Shown here: piece by piece, positions 16,119 to 25,027 of the stretch
Layout: each line of letters begins with the position of its first letter
Numbering within the stretch: position 1 is the first letter of the stretch
Assembly (NCBI RefSeq): GCF_041431135.1
Contig: NZ_CP107799.1
Location: 5,580,001-5,644,000 of the forward strand
Source of the DNA: Streptomyces sp. NBC_00554
Lineage (GTDB): Bacteria > Actinomycetota > Actinomycetes > Streptomycetales > Streptomycetaceae
Length of the DNA stretch: 64,000 bases
Reading direction: 5' to 3'
Position numbers and translations under genes: made by a program
The notes under the pieces: generated by a model
What the model was told of the DNA's origin: nothing
The model's input: only the letters and a program-made list of their open reading frames with translations
Database searches by the model: none

Positions 16119-17342
16119 CTAGTCCGTGGCTGCGGGTTCCGGCAGGGCGCCGCCCGGGCGCGTGCCGGGGGCGGCCGGCTGTCGTTCGTCGTGCCTGCTC
16201 AGTGCCGCGAGGGTCAGGGTCACGGTGACCGATGCGGCTGCCATCAGCGTCATCGCCGTGGCCGGGGACGTCAGTTGGGCCAGTGTGCCCGCGATGACGG
16301 CACCGACGCCCTGCAGGGCGGCCATGCCGGTGGCGTGCAGGCCGAGGGCCTGGCCCGTTAGGTCGTCGGGGGTGAGGGACATCAGGCGTTCCTGCAGGAC
16401 CAGGCTCGCGGCGAAGCCGACGGAGGCGACGGTGACGGCCACGGCCGACAGCGCCACTCCCGGGCGGAGGAAGAAGAACAGGTAGGGGGCCGCGAGGAGC
16501 AGGCGCAGCGGGGTCGCGAGACGGGGGCGCAGCGCGGGCGGTACCAGGCGGCCCACCGCCATGTCGCCCACGAACATGCCCAGCGCCCCGCACGCGTACA
16601 GCGTGCCGGCGGCTCCGGGGTCGTAGGAGACGTAGAGCGAATCGCTGCCGACGATCAGGCCGTTGGGGACCCACAGGCCCAGGTACGTCAGGCGGCGGGA
16701 GCGTGAGGACCACAGGAGGGCGTTGGTCCGCCAGGTCGCCGAGATGGACGGGCGGCCCGCGGAGCGTGGCGGGCGTGCGGTGAGGCCCAGGCGGGTGGCG
16801 AGGGCCGAGACCAGGTACAGCGCCGCTGCGAGGAGCAGGCAGGTGCGTGGGGAAAGGAGCGCCAGCAGTGCGCCGCCCGTCGCGAAACCGGCCATCTGCG
16901 TCAGGCCCCAGAGCATGTTGTACACCGAACGCCCCAGGACATAGCCGTCCTTGGACAGGACCTCGTTCAGCAGTCCACCGCGCACTCCGCCGCCCAGCGA
17001 CGCGACCAGGCCCTGTAGGAGTACGACGGCGAAGACCGCCCAGATGGGCAGGCCGGGCAGTGCGAGGACCGCCGTGCCGGCCGCGAAGGCGAGGGCGAGG
17101 GCGGACAGGACCGCGCGCGGGGGCAGGCGGTCGGCGCCAGAGAGCAGGAACGCGCCCCCCAGCAACTGCGCCAGCTGCGGGCCGAACATGCTCACCGCCG
17201 ACAGGAACGGGGAGCCGGTGGCCCGGAAGACCAGCGTGCCGAGGGCCAGGCCACCGATCGTCTGGGCGGCGGCGAAAGCACCGAAGGAGAACAGGAACGG
17301 GGTGAACTCCGGGGTGCGGAACAGGGTTCGGTAGCTGCGCAT
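16119..17342 (-). CDS. MFS transporter
   Basis: This 407-residue major facilitator protein has about twelve membrane segments. It begins MRSYRTLFRTPEFTPFLFSF, and contains the family-typical loop GGAFLLSGADRLPPRAVLSA. A longer reading frame extends upstream, but the ATG at 17342 gives the normal family length. It is divergent from an HTH regulator gene at 17535, which may control it. The substrate is unknown; small-molecule efflux is likely. Confidence 0.88.
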   Translation of the reverse strand: MRSYRTLFRTPEFTPFLFSFGAFAAAQTIGGLALGTLVFRATGSPFLSAVSMFGPQLAQLLGGAFLLSGADRLPPRAVLSALALAFAAGTAVLALPGLPIWAVFAVVLLQGLVASLGGGVRGGLLNEVLSKDGYVLGRSVYNMLWGLTQMAGFATGGALLALLSPRTCLLLAAALYLVSALATRLGLTARPPRSAGRPSISATWRTNALLWSSRSRRLTYLGLWVPNGLIVGSDSLYVSYDPGAAGTLYACGALGMFVGDMAVGRLVPPALRPRLATPLRLLLAAPYLFFFLRPGVALSAVAVTVASVGFAASLVLQERLMSLTPDDLTGQALGLHATGMAALQGVGAVIAGTLAQLTSPATAMTLMAAASVTVTLTLAALSRHDERQPAAPGTRPGGALPEPAATD

Positions 17343-17416
17343 GCGCCGAAGTCTCGGGGCGGCAGGGGGACCGTGTTGACTGTTTCGCCGACCCGCGAAA
17401 GGTCGTACGCGCAGCC

Positions 17417-17480
17417 TCGTCTTTGAGGGGCGCGGGGAACTGCGCGACAAGCCCCCACCGGCCCGCACCCGACGACCGGC
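17417..17480. repeat. Family B-related intergenic repeat
   Basis: The segment around GAGGGGCGCGGGGAACTGCG followed by CCCCCACCGGCCCGC belongs to the AGGGGCGCGGGG class of Streptomyces dispersed repeats. Related copies occur at 26874-26944, 42270-42340 and 46840-46930. It sits in the divergent promoter region between the MFS gene and the HTH regulator gene. Confidence 0.6.
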
Positions 17481-17534
17481 CGTCGTACGCATGAGCTTGA
17501 GCAAGGTCATCCGCATGGCCTTAGGGTCGTGCGC

Positions 17535-18545
17535 ATGGGCCTGTGGCAGATCAACACCGACACCCTCGCCCACAGCCGGTTCGTCCTCTCGCCGTTCGCC
17601 GAGACCTTCGCGAGCCTGAAACTGCTGCACGCGGGGACCGGTGCCCATCCGGGCGAGGAGGCCTGGCTGCGCGCGCATCTGCCCGGCTATCGCGCGCGCC
17701 TCGCGGCCGACCCGGTGGCCGAGTTGCTCGTGCGGGCGGCGATCGGCACGTCCTGGATCGCCGACTTCTTCTGCCCCACCTCGTGCGTCGGGGAGAGCTT
17801 CGAGGAGACCGTGGCCCGGGTACGGGCGGCCGGGCCCGGAGAGGCGCGCGCCAACCTCCGCGTGTCCCTCAAGGGTCCGCTCCCCGCCGCCCTGGAGCGG
17901 GACGACCTGCCCGAGCGGGCGACCGCGCTCCTGACGTACGTCTGGGAGGAGACCGTACGGCCGTACTGGCAGCGTCGGCGGCGCGTCCTGGAGGCCGACA
18001 TGGTCGCGCGGACCGCGCGGGTGAGCCAGGGAGGCTGGGCGGCCGTGCTCGACTCGCTGAAGCCGGGCACGCGGTGGCTCGGCGAGAGCCGGTTCCAGGT
18101 CAACGTGAACGCGTATCCGCCACGGGAGATCGCCGCCGGGGCCGAGCTGCTGTTCATGCCGGTCACGCCGAGGACCAGTTGGGTGTCGTGGGAGGGGCGG
18201 GAGCGGTACGCCGTCGTCTACCCGTGCCTCGGGGTACTCGCCGAGGACCACGACCGGCGGCCCGTCCCCGCCGGGCTCGGGGCACTCATCGGAACCGCGC
18301 GGGCCGGATTGCTGGCGCTGCTCACAACTCCCATGAGTACGACCCAACTGGTCGCCGTGACTGGGCAGGGACTGGGGTCGGTGGGCAGGCATCTGCGGGT
18401 ACTGCTGCACGCGGGCCTGGTGGAGCGGCGGCGGGCCGGGCAGTCGGTGCTGTACGTGCGGACGGCGGCCGGGGATGTCCTGGTGGAGGCGTCGGGCGCG
18501 GACACCGGTGACCGGGAGTCGGAAGCGGGGATCCCCCCGTCTTGA
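17535..18545 (+). CDS. ArsR-like winged-helix transcriptional regulator
   Basis: This 336-residue protein has a large N-terminal effector-like region and a C-terminal winged helix (TTPMSTTQLVAVTGQGLGSVGRHLRVLLHAG, split here by structure, then GLVERRRAGQSVLYVR). It resembles the ArsR-like DUF5937 type common in actinomycetes. It is divergent from the MFS transporter and may regulate it. A GTG two codons upstream (17529) is an alternative start. Confidence 0.8.
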   Translation: MGLWQINTDTLAHSRFVLSPFAETFASLKLLHAGTGAHPGEEAWLRAHLPGYRARLAADPVAELLVRAAIGTSWIADFFCPTSCVGESFEETVARVRAAGPGEARANLRVSLKGPLPAALERDDLPERATALLTYVWEETVRPYWQRRRRVLEADMVARTARVSQGGWAAVLDSLKPGTRWLGESRFQVNVNAYPPREIAAGAELLFMPVTPRTSWVSWEGRERYAVVYPCLGVLAEDHDRRPVPAGLGALIGTARAGLLALLTTPMSTTQLVAVTGQGLGSVGRHLRVLLHAGLVERRRAGQSVLYVRTAAGDVLVEASGADTGDRESEAGIPPS

Positions 18546-18572
18546 GCCGGCGGCGCCTCGACACGACCGACG

Positions 18573-19055
18573 TCAGCCGGAGAGACCCTCCACGCGTGCG
18601 CCCAGAGCGGCGCCGTATCGGGAGTACTCCTTCGTGAGCTCGCCGAGTGTCGGGATGAGTTCGGCAGCGGCGGTGCCGAAGAACTCCTCGGATTCTGTGA
18701 ACTCGGTGGTGCCGTCCGGCTGTGGGGCGAGCACGAACGAGTGCCTGCCGAGGATCGCGTCGAGCGATCCGCCCTCCCAGACCAGCCGACAGGGGGCCTC
18801 CACCTCCACGATCCTCATCGTGACGGCCTGCTCAGCGGTGTCGCCGCCCGAGACGCGGCCCGGGATTTCCGCCCCGACCACAACCTGTTCGGGCCTCGCG
18901 TCGAGGGACAGAACCGGGTGCCACTGCGCGTATTGGTCGAACGCCAGGAGCACGCGCCACACGTCCTCCACCGAAGCGGAGATCCTGGTTACTGCGGTGA
19001 CGACAGGGGCGACAGGGGTATCAGGGGTATCAGGGGCGTCAGGGGTTTCCTTCAC
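18573..19055 (-). CDS. SRPBCC-fold (polyketide cyclase/START-like) protein
   Basis: This 160-residue SRPBCC protein shows VTRISASVEDVWRVLLAFDQ near the start and a C-terminal helix. Such helix-grip proteins bind hydrophobic ligands or serve as cyclase/dehydratase-like enzymes. GTG 19055 sits six bases after GGAAGGAG, an excellent ribosome site. An ATG at 19109 overlapping the upstream stop is the alternative. A 9-bp tandem repeat (near 19010-19045) encodes the start's TPDAPDTPDTP. It probably shares a transcript with the oxidoreductase upstream. Confidence 0.82.
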   Translation of the reverse strand: MKETPDAPDTPDTPVAPVVTAVTRISASVEDVWRVLLAFDQYAQWHPVLSLDARPEQVVVGAEIPGRVSGGDTAEQAVTMRIVEVEAPCRLVWEGGSLDAILGRHSFVLAPQPDGTTEFTESEEFFGTAAAELIPTLGELTKEYSRYGAALGARVEGLSG

Positions 19056-19105
19056 GGTCGGCTCCTTCCGGTGTCCTCGGTTGTCTCCGGTGTCCGTTCC
19101 GGCGT

Positions 19106-20026
19106 TCACGGCACCAGCACGATCCGGCCCCGCTGTCCGCCCCGGGCGAGCTGGGCATGGGCTTCGGCCGCCTGCGACAGGGGGTAGATCTGCGCCACGC
19201 GCGGCGTCAGCACGCCGACCTCGGCGAGCGCTGAGAGGTACGAGAGACGGGTCGCGTCGGGACCGGCGAAGGTGTTGCGTACGACCACGCCCCGCTCCGG
19301 CGTCGGCAGCACGTCCACCCGCACGCTCACGAAGATGCCGCCGTCACGGACAGCGGCCAGCGCGGGGGCGCCCAGGGCCGCCGCGTCGAGCACGCCGTCC
19401 ACGCCCCCCGGCACCAACCGGCGTACCGCCCCGCTCAGTTCCTCGTCGCGCGACACGAACCAGGTGGCGCCACGATCGCGGAGGAACTCCTCGTCCTCGG
19501 GCCGCCCCTGCGCGACGATCCGCACGCCCCGCGTCCGGGCCAGCTCGACGGCGTAGCCGCCGACGGCACCGGCGGCGCCCGTGACGAGCAGGGTGTCGCG
19601 GGGGCGCAGCGGGAGGTGGTCCAGGGCCAGGGAGGCGGTCATCGCGTTGAGCGGGATCGTCGCCGCGAGCGTCGGGTCCATGCCCTCCGGGGCGGGGGCG
19701 AGGGAGTTGAGGTCGGTCACGAGGTATTCGGCCTGGGCCTTCGTTGGGCGCAGTACGGGGGCGTGGAACACGATCACCGGCGTTCCGACCTCGAGGAGGA
19801 CACCCGGGCCGACCGCGTCGATCGTTCCGGCGGCGTCCAGACCCAGACCGATGTACTCGACCTCCAACGGCCCGAAGAACCCGCCCCACACAGCGGCGTC
19901 GGCGGGATTGAGCCCGGCGGCCTCGACCTTGACGCGGACCTCGAAGGGACCCGGTTCCGGCAGGGGGACCTCCAGGACCTCGACAGCCTCGGGTCCACCG
20001 ATCTTCTTGACGACTGCTGCACGCAT
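19106..20026 (-). CDS. Zinc-free medium-chain (quinone-type) oxidoreductase
   Basis: This 306-residue NADPH:quinone-oxidoreductase-like MDR protein has the nucleotide-binding motif VTGAAGAVGGYAVELA and lacks the cysteine cluster of zinc alcohol dehydrogenases. It follows an HxlR-family gene on the same strand. Its promoter carries an exact copy of the palindrome found upstream of that regulator gene. This layout resembles QorR-qor2 redox-controlled units in Corynebacterium. Family is firm; quinone or electrophile detoxification is inferred. Confidence 0.88.
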   Translation of the reverse strand: MRAAVVKKIGGPEAVEVLEVPLPEPGPFEVRVKVEAAGLNPADAAVWGGFFGPLEVEYIGLGLDAAGTIDAVGPGVLLEVGTPVIVFHAPVLRPTKAQAEYLVTDLNSLAPAPEGMDPTLAATIPLNAMTASLALDHLPLRPRDTLLVTGAAGAVGGYAVELARTRGVRIVAQGRPEDEEFLRDRGATWFVSRDEELSGAVRRLVPGGVDGVLDAAALGAPALAAVRDGGIFVSVRVDVLPTPERGVVVRNTFAGPDATRLSYLSALAEVGVLTPRVAQIYPLSQAAEAHAQLARGGQRGRIVLVP

Positions 20027-20078
20027 GATCTTCACTCTTCCCTTTGCAAATCCGAACGCTGTGTACGCTACGAACGCT

Positions 20079-20111
20079 AGGGGAGTTACGATCGATTCGT
20101 AAGTAGGCACT
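20079..20111. promoter_or_regulatory. HxlR operator copy 1 (33-bp inverted repeat unit)
   Basis: This 33-bp segment is the exact reverse complement of 20621-20653. Its core, TTACGATCGATTCGTAA at 20086-20102, is itself a palindrome (TTACGA-N5-TCGTAA). It lies 60 bp upstream of the oxidoreductase start. Confidence 0.75.
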
Positions 20112-20175
20112 TTTAAGTTCGTTACACCCCTGCCGGGGTGGACGGGCGCCACGCCGAACGGGGTGCCCGTTGCCG

Positions 20176-20586
20176 CTACTGGTCGGTCTTCCGGGTGTCG
20201 TAGCGTGCTCGCGCCTCGTCGACCTCGTCGGTCTTGTCGGCGGCCCAGTCGCGTACCTGGGAAAGCAGGCCGTACAGGCCTTGCCCGAGCGGGGTCAGCT
20301 CGTAGTCGACACGTACCGGCACGGTCGGGGTGGCCGTCCGTTTCACCATGCCGTCGCGCTCCAGCATGCGCAGGGTCTGGGTGAGCATCTTCTGGCTGAC
20401 GCCGGGGATCTCCCGGCTGATGTGGCTGTATCGCATCGCATCGCCGTAGGACCCGAGCGTGCACATCGTCAGGCTGACCCACCGGTTGCTGATCGTCGAG
20501 AGCAACGCCACCGCGGGACAGTCATGCACGTACGCCTCGTACGTGCCGGGCTCGATCTGGCGCGCCGACTTCTCCGTGGTGGTCAT
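20176..20586 (-). CDS. HxlR/DUF24-family redox-sensing regulator (QorR-like)
   Basis: This 136-residue winged-helix protein has the family hallmark cysteine in HDCPAVALLSTISNRW near the start, the residue that senses oxidants or electrophiles in DUF24 regulators such as QorR and HypR. The recognition region reads GVSQKMLTQTLRMLERDGMV. ATG 20586 follows GGGAG by six bases and is preferred to the ATG at 20592. Matching palindromes lie upstream of this gene and of the downstream oxidoreductase gene, so it probably represses both. Confidence 0.9.
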   Translation of the reverse strand: MTTTEKSARQIEPGTYEAYVHDCPAVALLSTISNRWVSLTMCTLGSYGDAMRYSHISREIPGVSQKMLTQTLRMLERDGMVKRTATPTVPVRVDYELTPLGQGLYGLLSQVRDWAADKTDEVDEARARYDTRKTDQ

Positions 20587-20620
20587 CCGCATCTCCCATC
20601 AGGGACGCTACGCACTGAAC

Positions 20621-20653
20621 AGTGCCTACTTACGAATCGATCGTAACTCCCCT
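20621..20653. promoter_or_regulatory. HxlR operator copy 2 (33-bp inverted repeat unit)
   Basis: This is the exact reverse complement of 20079-20111, with core TTACGAATCGATCGTAA at 20630-20646. It lies 44 bp upstream of the HxlR start, consistent with autoregulation. The flanking sequence is also partly similar (CGTTCG...GCAAAG), suggesting duplication of a whole promoter. Confidence 0.75.
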
Positions 20654-20749
20654 GCAGTGCGTGACGTTCGAATTCGCAAAGATCGTTGACTTCGAGGGCT
20701 GTGGCTGAGAGTGGCCACCCGTACGCAGCGTGTGGTGCAAATCGACAAT

Positions 20750-20763
20750 GCAAGCACGCTTGC
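20750..20763. promoter_or_regulatory. Candidate TetR operator of the acyl-CoA operon
   Basis: The palindrome GCAAGC-AC-GCTTGC lies 65 bp upstream of the first gene of the catabolic operon (GTG 20828). Spaced CAAG/CTTG half-sites are typical of TetR repressors of lipid catabolism. The most likely binder is the TetR protein encoded at the operon's end (30543-31190). Confidence 0.55.
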
Positions 20764-20827
20764 TTGTTTCTGTGGGCGCTGCCATGCTCCGGGACACACA
20801 CCGTCGTGCCCCGAGGGGAGCGCCATC

Positions 20828-21622
20828 GTGTTCGACCCGTCGTCCCTGATCGACGATCTGCACCGGGAGAGCGAGGAACTCGACCTGCTGGTGGGGGAGT
20901 TGGCGGAGGGTGCCTGGGCCCTTCCGACGTCCGCCGCGGGGTGGAGCATCGCCCACCAGATCGCGCATCTCGCCTGGACCGACCGGGCGGCGCTGCTGGC
21001 CCTCACGGACGCGGAGGCGTTCGGGCGGGAGACCGAGAAGGCGTTCGCGTCGCAGGGCTCCCTCGTGGACGAAGGCGCCGAGGAGGGGGCGCGCACGGCG
21101 CCCGCGCAGTTGCTCGCGACCTGGCGTGCGGGGCGCTCGGAACTGGAGCGCACGCTGCGCTCCGCGCCCCCCGGCACGCGCATCCCCTGGTACGGGCCGC
21201 CCATGTCCGCCGCCTCCATGACCACCGCCCGTCTCATGGAGACCTGGGCTCACGGACAGGACGTGGCCGACGCGTTGGGTGTGATGCGCGCACCTACGGA
21301 CCGGCTTCAGCATGTGGTGCGCATCGGTGTCCGGACGCGGAACTTCGCCTTCGGGGTACGAGGGCTCAGCGCGCCGAGTGAGGAGTTCCGCGTGGAACTC
21401 GTCGGCCCCTCGGGCGAGTTGTGGACGTACGGTCCAGAGGGCGCCGCCCAGCGTGTCACCGGCCCCGCGCTCGACTTCTGCCTGCTGGTCACCCAGCGGG
21501 CGAACCGCGCCGACCTCGCTGTACGGGCGGAAGGCCCCGACGCCGACAAGTGGCTGGACATCGCGCAGGCGTTCGCGGGGCCATCGGGGGCCGGGCGCGC
21601 GCCGAAGGGGGCCACGCGGTGA
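20828..21622 (+). CDS. TIGR03084 / maleylpyruvate isomerase-like (DinB-fold) protein
   Basis: This 264-residue protein has an N-terminal mycothiol-dependent-isomerase-like four-helix bundle (GWSIAHQIAHLAWTDRAALL, with metal-type histidines, and METWAHGQDVADALG) and the C-terminal part typical of TIGR03084. GTG 20828 lies seven bases after AGGGGAG; upstream in-frame ATGs lie in the promoter. It opens the operon, and its stop overlaps the AtuA-like gene as GTGA. The reaction is unknown. Confidence 0.88.
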   Translation: MFDPSSLIDDLHRESEELDLLVGELAEGAWALPTSAAGWSIAHQIAHLAWTDRAALLALTDAEAFGRETEKAFASQGSLVDEGAEEGARTAPAQLLATWRAGRSELERTLRSAPPGTRIPWYGPPMSAASMTTARLMETWAHGQDVADALGVMRAPTDRLQHVVRIGVRTRNFAFGVRGLSAPSEEFRVELVGPSGELWTYGPEGAAQRVTGPALDFCLLVTQRANRADLAVRAEGPDADKWLDIAQAFAGPSGAGRAPKGATR

Positions 21623-23319
21623 CCGTCGCGCCGCTCCGCATCGGCAACGCCTCCGGCTTCTACGGCGATCGCTTCGACGCCATGCGCGAGATGCTCACCG
21701 GCGGCCCGCTGGACGTCCTCACCGGCGACTACCTCGCCGAGCTGACCATGCTCATCCTGGGCCGGGACCGACTGAAGGACCCCGGGCGCGGATACGCCAA
21801 GACCTTCCTGGGCCAGCTGGAGGAGTGCCTCGGCCTCGCGCACGAGCGCGGTGTACGCATCGTCGCGAACGCCGGTGGCCTCAATCCGGCCGGACTCGCC
21901 GACGCCGTACGGGAGTTGGCGGACAGGCTCGGCATCCCGGCGCGGGTCGCCCACGTCGAGGGCGACGACCTCACCCGGGACCACCCGAAGAGCCTCGCCG
22001 CGCACGCCTACCTCGGCGGCGCCGGAATCGCCGCGTGTCTGCGCGAGGGCGCGGACATCGTCGTCACCGGGCGGGTGACGGACGCGGCGCTGGTCACCGG
22101 CCCCGCCGTGGCCCACTTCGGCTGGGCCCCGGACGACTACGACCGGCTCGCGGGCGCCGTGGTCGCCGGGCACGTCCTGGAGTGCGGCACCCAGGCCACC
22201 GGCGGCAACTACGCCTTCTTCGCCGAACACGACCTTGCTGTTCTCCGCCACCCCGGCTTCCCGCTCGCCGAACTCCACGAGGACGGCACGAGCGTCATCA
22301 CCAAGCACGACGGCACCGGCGGCCTCGTCGACATCGGCACGGTCACCGCGCAGCTCCTGTACGAGACCTCGGGCGCCCGGTACGCGGGACCCGACGTCAC
22401 CGCCCGGCTCGACACCGTCAGGCTGACGCAGGAGGGCCCCGACCGGGTACGGATCAACGGCGTACGCGGCGAGGCCCCGCCCCCGACCCTCAAGGTCGGC
22501 CTCAACCGGCTCGGCGGCTTCCGCAACGAGGTCGTGTTCGTGCTGACGGGGCTCGACATCGAGGCGAAGGCCGCGCTGGTCCAAGACCAGATGGAGACAG
22601 CGTTCGGCACCGCCAAGTCCCGCCCGGCGGACGTCCGCTGGGACCTCGCCCGCACCGACCACCCCGACGCCCCCACCGAGGAGACCGCGAGCGCGCTGCT
22701 CCGGCTCGTCGTCCGGGACCCCGACCAGCACGCGGTGGGGCGGGCGTTCAGCGGCGCCGCGATTGAGCTCGCCCTCGCCAGCTACCCGGGATTCCATGTG
22801 ATGGCGCCACCTGGAACGGGCGCGCCTTATGGGGTCTTCGAGGATGTGTACGTCCCACATGGCGCCGTGGACCATGTGGCTGTCCTCGAGGGCGGACGCC
22901 GTATCCCGCTGGCTCCGGCCGGCGACAGCCTCGTACTGGAGACCCTGGAAGCGCCGCCGCTGCCCGAGCCTCTGCCGACCGGCACGCCCACCCGGCGAGC
23001 GCCCCTGGGGCTGGTCGCGGGCGCCCGCAGCGGGGACAAGGGCGGGAACGCGAACGTCGGGGTGTGGGTGCGGACGGACGAAGCATGGCGATGGATCACC
23101 CATGAGCTGACAACTGACAGATTTCAGAGTCTGATATCTGAAAGTTGTCATCTGAAAGTTGTCCGTCACCTACTGCCCAACCTCCGCGCCCTCAACTTCG
23201 TAGTCGAAGGAATCCTCGGCGAAGGCGTCGCCTCGCAGGCCCGCTTCGACCCCCAGGCCAAGGCCCTCGGCGAATGGCTCCGCTCCCGCCACCTCGACAT
23301 CCCGGAGACGCTCCTGTGA
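21619..23319 (+). CDS. AtuA-like acyclic terpene utilization protein (DUF1446)
   Basis: This 566-residue DUF1446 protein has the typical N-terminus (RIGNASGFYGDRFDAMREML) and C-terminus (LPNLRALNFVVEGILGEGV). AtuA belongs to the citronellol/geraniol pathway in Pseudomonas; its exact reaction is not settled. GTG starts and stops overlap neighbours by 4 bp on both sides. Residues around 497-516 are encoded by an A/T-rich patch with direct repeats, yet protein length appears normal. Confidence 0.88.
   Translation: MTVAPLRIGNASGFYGDRFDAMREMLTGGPLDVLTGDYLAELTMLILGRDRLKDPGRGYAKTFLGQLEECLGLAHERGVRIVANAGGLNPAGLADAVRELADRLGIPARVAHVEGDDLTRDHPKSLAAHAYLGGAGIAACLREGADIVVTGRVTDAALVTGPAVAHFGWAPDDYDRLAGAVVAGHVLECGTQATGGNYAFFAEHDLAVLRHPGFPLAELHEDGTSVITKHDGTGGLVDIGTVTAQLLYETSGARYAGPDVTARLDTVRLTQEGPDRVRINGVRGEAPPPTLKVGLNRLGGFRNEVVFVLTGLDIEAKAALVQDQMETAFGTAKSRPADVRWDLARTDHPDAPTEETASALLRLVVRDPDQHAVGRAFSGAAIELALASYPGFHVMAPPGTGAPYGVFEDVYVPHGAVDHVAVLEGGRRIPLAPAGDSLVLETLEAPPLPEPLPTGTPTRRAPLGLVAGARSGDKGGNANVGVWVRTDEAWRWITHELTTDRFQSLISESCHLKVVRHLLPNLRALNFVVEGILGEGVASQARFDPQAKALGEWLRSRHLDIPETLL
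23107..23166. repeat. A/T-rich repeat-bearing patch inside the AtuA-like gene
   Basis: About 60 bp here are near 40 percent GC. The patch contains two adjacent copies of ATCTGAAAGTTGTC (23136-23149 and 23150-23163), and an upstream GACAACTGACAGAT that could pair with them. The frame stays open, but codon use is unlike the gene on both sides. Confidence 0.8.
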
Positions 23320-24914
23320 CCGTCATCTCGTCGTCCCTGGACACCAGGAGCCCCGACTACACCGCCAACCGCGAAGCCATGCTCGCCAAGCTCACCGAGC
23401 TGGACGCCGAGCACGCCAAGGCCCTCGCGGGCGGCGGCGAGAAGTACGTCGCCCGGCACCGCAAACGCGGCAAGCTGCTCGCCCGGGAACGCATCGAACT
23501 GCTCCTGGACCCCGACACACCGTTCCTTGAGCTGTCGCCGCTCGCGGCCTGGGGGAGCGACTACGCGGTCGGTGCCTCGCTGGTCACCGGGATCGGTGTC
23601 GTGGAGGGCGTGGAGTGCCTGATCACGGCGAACGACCCGACCGTGCGGGGAGGAGCAAGCAACCCCTGGAGCCTGAAGAAGGCCCTGCGCGCCAATGACA
23701 TCGCCCTCGCCAACCGGCTGCCCTGCATCAGTCTCGTCGAGTCGGGCGGGGCCGATCTGCCCTCCCAGAAGGAGATCTTCATCCCCGGGGGCGCGATCTT
23801 CCGCGACCTCACACGGCTGTCGGCGGCCGGAATCCCGACCGTGGCCGTCGTCTTCGGGAACTCCACCGCAGGGGGCGCGTACATCCCCGGCATGTCCGAC
23901 CACGTGATCATGGTCAAGGAGCGGGCCAAAGTGTTCCTCGGCGGGCCGCCGCTGGTGAAGATGGCCACCGGGGAGGAGAGCGACGACGAGTCCCTGGGCG
24001 GCGCCGAGATGCACGCGCGCGTGTCGGGGCTCGCGGACTACTTCGCCGTCGACGAGCAGGACGCGATCCGGCAGACGCGGCGGGTGGTGGCCCGCCTCAA
24101 CCACCGCAAGGCGTACGGCGATCCTGGCCCGGCAGCCCCGCCGAAGTACGACGAGGACGAGCTCCTGGGGATCGTCCCGGGCGACCTGAGGCACCCCTTC
24201 GACCCGCGCGAGGTCGTCGCCCGCCTCGTCGACGGCTCCGACTTCGACGAGTTCAAGCCGCTCTACGGAACGAGCCTCACCACCGGCTGGGCGACGCTCC
24301 ACGGCTACCCCGTCGGCGTGCTGGCCAACGCCCAAGGGGTGCTCTTCAGCGCCGAGTCGCAGAAGGCGGCCCAGTTCATCCAGCTGGCCAACCAGCGCGA
24401 CATCCCGCTCCTCTTCCTGCACAACACCACCGGCTACATGGTCGGCAAGGAGTACGAGCAGGGCGGCATCATCAAGCACGGCGCGATGATGATCAACGCG
24501 GTGAGCAACAGCCGCGTACCGCACCTCTCCGTGCTGATGGGCGCCTCCTACGGAGCGGGCCACTACGGCATGTGCGGGCGCGCGTACGACCCGCGCTTCC
24601 TCTTCGCCTGGCCCAGCGCCAAGTCCGCCGTCATGGGCCCCCAGCAGCTCGCCGGCGTCCTCTCGATCGTCGCCCGCCAGTCGGCCGCCGCCAAGGGGCA
24701 GCCCTACGACGATGACGCCGACGCCGCGCTGCGCGCCATGGTGGAGCAGCAGATCGAGTCCGAGTCCCTGCCGATGTTCCTGTCCGGGCGGCTGTACGAC
24801 GACGGGGTCATCGACCCGCGCGACACCCGCACCGCGCTCGGCCTGTGCCTGTCCACGATCCATACGGCGCCCTACGAGGGTGCGCGCGGTGGCTTCGGCG
24901 TCTTCCGGATGTGA
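23316..24914 (+). CDS. Acyl-CoA carboxylase carboxyltransferase (beta) subunit
   Basis: This 532-residue carboxyltransferase has N and C crotonase-like halves, with SGGADLPSQKEIF, FGNSTAGGAYIPGMSD and GASYGAGHYGMCGRAY. These are hallmarks of methylcrotonyl/geranyl-type carboxylase beta subunits. It should carboxylate a branched unsaturated acyl-CoA together with the biotin-carrying alpha subunit at 25028. The GTG start overlaps the AtuA-like stop by 4 bp. The GCase versus MCCase choice is open. Confidence 0.92.
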   Translation: MTVISSSLDTRSPDYTANREAMLAKLTELDAEHAKALAGGGEKYVARHRKRGKLLARERIELLLDPDTPFLELSPLAAWGSDYAVGASLVTGIGVVEGVECLITANDPTVRGGASNPWSLKKALRANDIALANRLPCISLVESGGADLPSQKEIFIPGGAIFRDLTRLSAAGIPTVAVVFGNSTAGGAYIPGMSDHVIMVKERAKVFLGGPPLVKMATGEESDDESLGGAEMHARVSGLADYFAVDEQDAIRQTRRVVARLNHRKAYGDPGPAAPPKYDEDELLGIVPGDLRHPFDPREVVARLVDGSDFDEFKPLYGTSLTTGWATLHGYPVGVLANAQGVLFSAESQKAAQFIQLANQRDIPLLFLHNTTGYMVGKEYEQGGIIKHGAMMINAVSNSRVPHLSVLMGASYGAGHYGMCGRAYDPRFLFAWPSAKSAVMGPQQLAGVLSIVARQSAAAKGQPYDDDADAALRAMVEQQIESESLPMFLSGRLYDDGVIDPRDTRTALGLCLSTIHTAPYEGARGGFGVFRM

Positions 24915-25027
24915 GAGCTGGCTCCCCTTTGCGGCTAAACCGCCGCCGCTCTCGCGGACCCGGTTGCTCGCCGTCGTGGTTCCTCAATTGATGGTTGCGG
25001 TGATCTAGTGGAAAGAGTGCGTTCCTC

